This document shows, piece by piece, positions 29,428-34,555 of a stretch of 34,555 nucleotides of DNA. A program made the translations under genes and the position numbers. Numbering within the stretch: the first letter of the stretch is position 1; each line of letters opens with the position of its first letter. The notes under the pieces are model-generated. The model saw only the letters and a list, made by a program, of their open reading frames with translations, made no database searches and was not told the origin of the DNA. Source of the stretch: Staphylococcus simulans (GTDB lineage Bacteria > Bacillota > Bacilli > Staphylococcales > Staphylococcaceae); contig NZ_PZGG01000024.1 of the NCBI RefSeq assembly GCF_003043455.1, positions 1-34,555 of the forward strand, read 5' to 3'.

Positions 29428-30702
29428 TTATTTCACTTTCTTATCTTCAAAATATGAAACTAAATCTGCAAGTTGAATCGCTTCTGATTCTCCGCTCTCC
29501 ATATGTTTGATATTAATATTACCATCTTCAAGTTCTTGGTCGCCGATCACAATCGTATATTCAGCCCCTACACGGTTTGCTTGTTTCATTTGACCTTTAA
29601 TTTTGCGTTTCAAGTAATCCTTATCTGCTTTGATACCGTGATGACGTAAATCGTTTAATAATTTTACTGCATAACGATCAGCTTTTTCACCCATTGTCAC
29701 GATAAATAAATCTAAGTGATCTTCGTCTTCGATTTCGATTCCTTCTTCTTCTAACGCGAGCAATAAACGTTCGATACTCAATGCAAAACCGATACCTGTT
29801 TGTTTCGGTCCATCTAACAATTCTAATAAACCGTTGTATCGTCCACCACCACATAAAGTAGTAATTGCGCCATCGTAATCTGGACTGTCAATCATTAACT
29901 CAAATGCAGTATGTGTATAATAATCTAAACCACGAACTAAATTCGGATCTTCCACATAAGGAATACCTAATTCATCTAAATAACTTTTAACTTGTTCATA
30001 GTAAGTTTTTGATTCTTCATTTAAGTACTCTGTAATACGAGGTGCAGTTTTAACCGCTTCTTTATCTCTATCTACTTTACAATCCAAAATACGCATTGGA
30101 TTTGTATACAGACGAGATTGGCAATCACTACAGAACGTATCAATCACAGGTTCAAAATGCTTGATTAAGGCTTCGTTATACTCTTTACGAGAATCGAAGT
30201 CACCTACACTGTTAATGACTAATTTTAAATGCTTTAAACCGAAGGATTCATAGATATGCATAACCATTGCTAAAATCTCTGCATCAATACTTGGGTCTTC
30301 AGCTCCAATTGCTTCAACACCGAATTGATTGAATTGACGATAGCGTCCTTTTTGCTTACGTTCATATCTGAACATCGGACCATTATAGTAAAGTTTAATC
30401 GGTTGGTTTGGATCACCTTGCATTTTATTTTCAATGTATGAACGAACAACCGCCGCTGTACCTTCAGGTCTTAAGGTAATACTGCGATCACCTTTATCTT
30501 TGAATGTGTACATTTCTTTTTGTACCACGTCTGTTGAATCACCGACACCTCTTGCGAACAAATCAGTGCTTTCAAAAATAGGTGTACGAATTTCTTTATA
30601 GTTATAAAGTTCCATTAATTCATCTAATTTTGTTTCAATATATCTCCATTTTCTGCTTTGAGCAGGCAGAATATCTTGTGTACCACGTGGGATTTTAATC
30701 AT
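29428..30702 (-). CDS. hisS: Histidyl-tRNA synthetase
   Basis: HisRS charges tRNA-His. I start it at the ATG at 30702 (MIKIPRGTQDILP), behind AAGGAAG with seven bases spacing, giving 424 residues. The longer open frame to 30783 runs back through the T-box terminator and is not coding. Class II motif 2 is in TLRPEGTAAVVR and MFRYERKQKGRYRQFNQFGVE; the histidine-binding LVRGLDYYTHTAFE and GGGRYNGLLE and the C-terminal anticodon domain are present. Confidence 0.97.
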   Translation of the reverse strand: MIKIPRGTQDILPAQSRKWRYIETKLDELMELYNYKEIRTPIFESTDLFARGVGDSTDVVQKEMYTFKDKGDRSITLRPEGTAAVVRSYIENKMQGDPNQPIKLYYNGPMFRYERKQKGRYRQFNQFGVEAIGAEDPSIDAEILAMVMHIYESFGLKHLKLVINSVGDFDSRKEYNEALIKHFEPVIDTFCSDCQSRLYTNPMRILDCKVDRDKEAVKTAPRITEYLNEESKTYYEQVKSYLDELGIPYVEDPNLVRGLDYYTHTAFELMIDSPDYDGAITTLCGGGRYNGLLELLDGPKQTGIGFALSIERLLLALEEEGIEIEDEDHLDLFIVTMGEKADRYAVKLLNDLRHHGIKADKDYLKRKIKGQMKQANRVGAEYTIVIGDQELEDGNINIKHMESGESEAIQLADLVSYFEDKKVK

Positions 30703-30721
30703 ATCGTCACTTCCTTTTAGA

Positions 30722-30925
30722 AATAAAAAAGCCCCTTGTATGATATCACTATCACACAAGGGACGAATTTTCCGTGTTGCCACCCTAATTGAACTGTATA
30801 AAACAGTTCCACTTTAAACATTTAACGTATGTTGTACGGAAGATAAACAGTAACTATTTATCTTCACCTCTTCTTGTGTTCAATAATGACAAAATTACTC
30901 TGAATAATCTTTCAGCCTAGGATTA
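30722..30925 (-). promoter_or_regulatory. T-box riboswitch, histidine-type, upstream of hisS-aspS
   Basis: The T-box AGGGTGGCAACACGG lies at about 30772-30786. A 13-bp terminator stem (CCCTTGT at one end, one G-U pair) runs within 30732-30763, with a T-run at 30725-30730. An upstream stem GAACTGT/ACAGTTC lies at about 30791-30808. The specifier is most likely CAC at 30876-30878 in GAACACAAG, matching histidine. With its promoter it fills most of the 325-base gap between hisS and lytH; the remaining AT-rich part near 30960-31027 shows nothing clear. Confidence 0.92.
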
Positions 30926-30930
30926 TTTCT

Positions 30931-30958
30931 CTTATATCATTTCGTAATGTCTATTCAA
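30931..30958 (-). promoter_or_regulatory. Promoter of the hisS T-box operon
   Basis: On the minus strand TTGAAT (30953-30958), 16 bases, then TATAAG (30931-30936), just before stem I of the T-box. Confidence 0.55.
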
Positions 30959-31027
30959 GAATCGTAACGGTTTTAATTATTTTATTCAGATACTATCATA
31001 ACGATTTTAAGCATTGAATGCAACTAT

Positions 31028-31903
31028 TTAAGCCGAAAAATACATACGCAAGCCATCAACAATCGACTGTTCTAATATTTGACGATGTAATTTATCTCGT
31101 ATCATCATCTCATCTGTCGGGTTACTAATATACCCTAGTTCGATTAAAACAGCAGGTATTTTAGATTGACGCAATACTTGATAATTTTCTTGTCTGGCAC
31201 CTTTAGGTGATAACAACCCTTTTTTCTGTATACTCATGCTTAACACTTGCGCTAAGTCTTCTTGTTTGTCTTTGAACCAATATACAGTAGCACCATTTGC
31301 ATCAGGAGATTGTAGTGCATCATTATGTAAGCTGATAAACGCATCGCCTTTTAAATTTCTATCTTTCAATTTGACGTATTCATCTTTATCACGCGTCATT
31401 TTAACGGTTGCGCCTTCTTGTTCAAGCTTCTTTTTCAGTTCTAACCCAGTTTTTAAAGTATATACTTTTTCTAAAGATTTATACTTAGTTGCACTGGCAG
31501 CACCCTGGTCACCACCGCCATGACCAGGATCCAGTACAATCACTTTGCCTTTTAACGGTTTAGCATTCGGATCATTATCTGGCGGAATATCTAAATCCGT
31601 ATGCCATCCAGCTACCCATCCTTTTTCCTTGCCGTTGCTTGTCTCTACATAAACCCATTTACCTTTTCGGTCAAGTTGATGGAATGTTTCACCCTTTTCA
31701 GCAGGAAAAATTTCAGGATAAACGGCGTTTGGGCCCGTTCTTAATTCCGCATCCTCTTTCATTGTCACACTGTCATCATGCTTATATTGATGATTAGAGA
31801 CTAAAATAATCGTAAATACGATAATGATAATTAAGAGCGCGGCAATCAACACGGGAATCGGTTTAAGTCTACGCTTTTTAAACCACCGTTCTATTCGGTT
31901 CAT
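31028..31903 (-). CDS. lytH: LytH, membrane-anchored N-acetylmuramoyl-L-alanine amidase
   Basis: LytH removes stem peptides from uncrosslinked peptidoglycan; in S. aureus it works with the membrane protein ActH and so controls where new wall is made. The 291-residue protein has an N-terminal membrane helix (about 16-36), an SH3b domain (about 45-105), and an Amidase_3 domain from about 119. Zinc and catalytic residues are His128 in DPGHGG, Glu145, His193 in SLHNDA and Glu255 in IELGYISN. The frame is intact. It overlaps dtd by four bases. Confidence 0.93.
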   Translation of the reverse strand: MNRIERWFKKRRLKPIPVLIAALLIIIIVFTIILVSNHQYKHDDSVTMKEDAELRTGPNAVYPEIFPAEKGETFHQLDRKGKWVYVETSNGKEKGWVAGWHTDLDIPPDNDPNAKPLKGKVIVLDPGHGGGDQGAASATKYKSLEKVYTLKTGLELKKKLEQEGATVKMTRDKDEYVKLKDRNLKGDAFISLHNDALQSPDANGATVYWFKDKQEDLAQVLSMSIQKKGLLSPKGARQENYQVLRQSKIPAVLIELGYISNPTDEMMIRDKLHRQILEQSIVDGLRMYFSA

Positions 31904-32352
31904 ATCACTTTGCCGTCCTGACTTTCATAGATAATAGTAACAGGGCCGTCATTTGCGATATCAACTAGCATGTCTGTACCGAATTCACCCGTTTTAACTT
32001 CTAAATCATATGTGCGTAACGCATCATTCAACGCTTCATATAAGCGATTTGCTTCATCAGGAGATTTAGAATTAGAAAATCCAGGTCTGTTTCCTTTTTT
32101 GACGTCAGCATATAGCGTGAATTGAGAAATAGATAAAATCTCACCACCGATTTGCTGAACGTTCAAATTCATTTTCCCCTCTTCATCTTCGAAAATTCTT
32201 GCATTTGCTATCTTTTTTGCAACTGCTTGAACATCTGCTTCAGTCGAATCTTTACCGACACCAACTAATAAACACAATCCTTTTCCAATCTGATTATTTA
32301 GTGTGTCATTTGTTACAGATGCTTGTTTAACACGTTGTACTACTACTCTCAT
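31900..32352 (-). CDS. dtd: D-aminoacyl-tRNA deacylase
   Basis: Dtd hydrolyses D-amino acids (and glycine mischarged on tRNA-Ala) from tRNA. The 150-residue protein starts [14 protein letters not shown] and has the active-site motif [17 protein letters not shown] and the C-terminal NDGPVTI, whose Gly-Pro gives chiral selection. It lies between rsh and lytH, with a 15-base gap from rsh, as in other staphylococci. Confidence 0.96.
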   Translation of the reverse strand: MRVVVQRVKQASVTNDTLNNQIGKGLCLLVGVGKDSTEADVQAVAKKIANARIFEDEEGKMNLNVQQIGGEILSISQFTLYADVKKGNRPGFSNSKSPDEANRLYEALNDALRTYDLEVKTGEFGTDMLVDIANDGPVTIIYESQDGKVI

Positions 32353-32367
32353 TTATATACACCTCAG

Positions 32368-34555
32368 TTAATTCCAAACTCTTGTTACTGTATAGACATC
32401 GCCTAGTTGTTTAATACGTTCAACGACTTTAAATACTTCGTTAACGTTTTTAACCATTACACTTAAATTAATAATAGCATTTTTCTCAACGTCAGATTTA
32501 CCTGATACTTTGACTAAATTACTGTCGGTCGCATTGACTGCTTGCAATACTTCATTAAGTAAACCATTTCGGTCATACGCAGTGACTTCTAAATCAACTT
32601 GATAACGTTGTGTAGAATCTTTAGATTTAACCCATTCTACATTAATCAAACGTTCTTTTTCGTTGCGGATATTCGGACAATCTGTACGGTGTACTTTAAT
32701 ACCATGACCTTTTGTAATATAGCCGACAATCTCATCACCAGGAATCGGATTACAACATTTAGATAATTTAATTAACACGTTTTCAATACCTTCGACATAA
32801 ACGCCACTATCAGTTGTAATGTTATCTTTGATAGGTACTGATTTTGTGACTTCTTGGGCTTCATTTAAGGCACGTTGTTTATCCAAAATACGTTGTTTTT
32901 CAGTTAATTTATTAACGATTTGTGAGGAAGTTACACCTCCAAAACCGACTGCCGCAAATAAGTCATCTTCATTTGAGAAGTTATATTTTTGGTTTACGAT
33001 ATCAATATTAGCTTCAGTCAATACTTCATCGACTTTAAAACCTTGTTCTTTAATTTCTGCTTCTACCATAAACTTACCTTTTTCAATGTTTGAAGAACGG
33101 TCTTGTTTTTTGAAGAAGCTTTTAATCTTACTTTTTGCACTAGAAGAACGAACAATTTTCAACCAATCTCTGCTTGGTCCATAGGAGTGTTTACTTGTAC
33201 GTATTTCTACAATATCTCCTGTTTGAAGCACATAATCAATCGGTTCGATTTTGCCGTTGACTTTGGCCCCAATCATTTTGTTGCCGACTTCACTATGCAC
33301 CGCATACGCAAAATCAATCGGAACCGCACCATAAGGTAACTCAATCACATCACTTTGTGGTGTGAAAGCATATACTTTATCACTTTGTAAATCGAACTTC
33401 AATGATTCCATAAATTCTTGTGCATCATTCGCTGTTTTATCCGCTTCTGCCAAATCTTTCAACCATGATAATTTCTTTGCATAGCTTGAATTATCATCTG
33501 TAACCCTCTTGCCTTCTTTATACGCCCAATGCGCAGCAACCCCGTGTTCCGCAATTTCATGCATTTCATGCGTTCTAATTTGAATTTCTAAAGGATCACC
33601 ATTAGGTCCTACAACGGTAGTATGCAAGGATTGGTACATATTTTGTTTTGGCATCGCAATATAATCTTTAAATCTGCCTGGCATCGGTTTCCATAATGTA
33701 TGTACTAAACCTAATACGGCATAACAATCTTTAATAGAATCCACAATAATACGTACTGCTAATAAATCAAAGATTTGATCAAATTGTTTCTTTTGTTTCA
33801 TCATTTTGCGATAAATGCTGTAGATATGTTTAGGACGACCATTGATTTCGCCTTTAATATGCATTTTATTCATTTCAGCACGTATGTTGTCTATCGCATT
33901 TGCAATATAAGCTTCGCGCTCACTACGTTTTTTCTTCATCAAATTGACGATACGGAAATACTGTACTCCGTCAATATAGCGTAAAGCAATATCTTCAAGT
34001 TCCCATTTGATCGTATTAATCCCTAAGCGATGCGCAAGCGGCGCATAAATTTCTAATGTTTCTTTAGAAATTCTGATTTGTTTTTCTCTAGGCATCGCTT
34101 TTAAAGTACGCATATTATGTAGTCTATCTGCTAATTTAACTAAAATTACACGTACATCTTTCGCAATCGCGATAAATAATTTTCTATGGTTCTCTGCTTG
34201 TTGTTCTTCTTTTGAGCGATATTTTACTTTCTTTAATTTCGTAACCCCTTCAACAATCATGGCTACTTCATCGTTAAACATCGCTTTTACGTCATCAAAT
34301 GTGTAAGGAGTATCCTCAATTACATCATGTAAGAAGCCTGCAACAATCGTCGGTCCGTCAAGATGCATTTCTGTTAAAATACCAGCTACTTGAATTGGAT
34401 GCATAATATAAGGCAAACCGTTCTTTCTGAATTGGCCTTGATGCGCTTCATATGCGATATGATAGCTTTTCAAGACGTGTTCATACTCCTCTTTGGATAA
34501 ATACGATTTTGCTTTATATAAAACTTCATCTGCGCTGTATGGATATTCATTATTC
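32368..34555 (-). CDS. rsh: Bifunctional (p)ppGpp synthetase/hydrolase Rsh, start codon cut by window edge
   Basis: Rsh (RelA/SpoT homologue) makes and degrades (p)ppGpp in the stringent response. Reading on past 34473, where the internal TTG encodes a leucine, the frame stays open to the edge: [21 protein letters not shown]. The last base of the window is the G of an apparent ATG, so only two bases are missing and full length would be 729 residues. The HD hydrolase domain has His53 and His77-Asp78 by that numbering. The synthetase domain has [21 protein letters not shown], then TGS ([17 protein letters not shown]), a cysteine-bearing zinc-finger-like region and ACT. Confidence 0.96.
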   Translation of the reverse strand, partial: NNEYPYSADEVLYKAKSYLSKEEYEHVLKSYHIAYEAHQGQFRKNGLPYIMHPIQVAGILTEMHLDGPTIVAGFLHDVIEDTPYTFDDVKAMFNDEVAMIVEGVTKLKKVKYRSKEEQQAENHRKLFIAIAKDVRVILVKLADRLHNMRTLKAMPREKQIRISKETLEIYAPLAHRLGINTIKWELEDIALRYIDGVQYFRIVNLMKKKRSEREAYIANAIDNIRAEMNKMHIKGEINGRPKHIYSIYRKMMKQKKQFDQIFDLLAVRIIVDSIKDCYAVLGLVHTLWKPMPGRFKDYIAMPKQNMYQSLHTTVVGPNGDPLEIQIRTHEMHEIAEHGVAAHWAYKEGKRVTDDNSSYAKKLSWLKDLAEADKTANDAQEFMESLKFDLQSDKVYAFTPQSDVIELPYGAVPIDFAYAVHSEVGNKMIGAKVNGKIEPIDYVLQTGDIVEIRTSKHSYGPSRDWLKIVRSSSAKSKIKSFFKKQDRSSNIEKGKFMVEAEIKEQGFKVDEVLTEANIDIVNQKYNFSNEDDLFAAVGFGGVTSSQIVNKLTEKQRILDKQRALNEAQEVTKSVPIKDNITTDSGVYVEGIENVLIKLSKCCNPIPGDEIVGYITKGHGIKVHRTDCPNIRNEKERLINVEWVKSKDSTQRYQVDLEVTAYDRNGLLNEVLQAVNATDSNLVKVSGKSDVEKNAIINLSVMVKNVNEVFKVVERIKQLGDVYTVTRVWN

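Noticed and set aside
30703..30783. N-terminal extension of HisRS
   Set aside because: It overlaps the T-box terminator and lacks a ribosome site; the conserved N-terminus starts at 30702.
32819..33184. 121-residue plus-strand open frame
   Set aside because: It lies fully inside rsh in another frame, has no ribosome site and resembles no family I know.
34471..34473. TTG as the rsh start
   Set aside because: The frame stays open to the window edge and the upstream residues match the conserved Rsh N-terminus, so this codon is an internal leucine.

Overview
The window looks like a chromosomal housekeeping segment of a Staphylococcus. The DNA is AT-rich, and the proteins resemble remembered staphylococcal orthologues closely (Rsh, GreA, ComEB, MtnN, LytH, and CymR with Cys25). 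Gene order is the conserved Firmicutes block running from rsh through hisS-aspS, 6S RNA, cymR, iscS-mnmA, alaS and greA to comE. The species cannot be fixed from the sequence alone; a coagulase-negative lineage is an inference. I found no tRNA, rRNA, insertion sequence, prophage or CRISPR array.

Nearly all genes lie on the minus strand, so transcription runs from high to low coordinates. From the right edge: rsh (lacking two bases of its start codon), dtd and lytH; a histidine T-box controlling hisS-aspS; 6S RNA; and a frameshifted tcdA. Then come plus-strand rarA, cymR, a csbD-like stress gene, a plus-strand luciferase-like monooxygenase, iscS-mnmA, a TPR gene and recD2. An alanine T-box precedes alaS-ireB-ruvX-yrzB. 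Next is yrrM-yrrN-yrrO-udk-greA, which includes the tRNA wobble-uridine 5-methoxylation genes. Last is a long operon mtnN-yqeG-yqeH-aroE-yhbY-nadD-yqeK-rsfS-methyltransferase, followed by the late competence genes comEA-comEB-comEC. comEC runs off the left edge.

The genes join a few themes: translation (two T-box-controlled synthetase operons, tRNA thiolation, hydroxylation and methylation, dtd, ribosome assembly factors YqeH, YhbY and RsfS), stress and nucleotide signalling (Rsh, the Ap4A hydrolase YqeK, 6S RNA, a sigma-B-like csbD gene), sulfur metabolism (CymR, IscS, MnmA), genome maintenance (RarA, RecD2, RuvX) and DNA uptake.

No wholly new multi-gene system is visible. The points most worth a second look are: (1) a perfect 14-bp terminator-like hairpin that contains the comEA ribosome binding site; (2) a single-base frameshift in tcdA beside a run of six A; (3) two consecutive structured hairpins after greA; (4) an altered nucleotide-binding glycine in AroE; and (5) small palindromes inside the alaS and iscS promoter regions.
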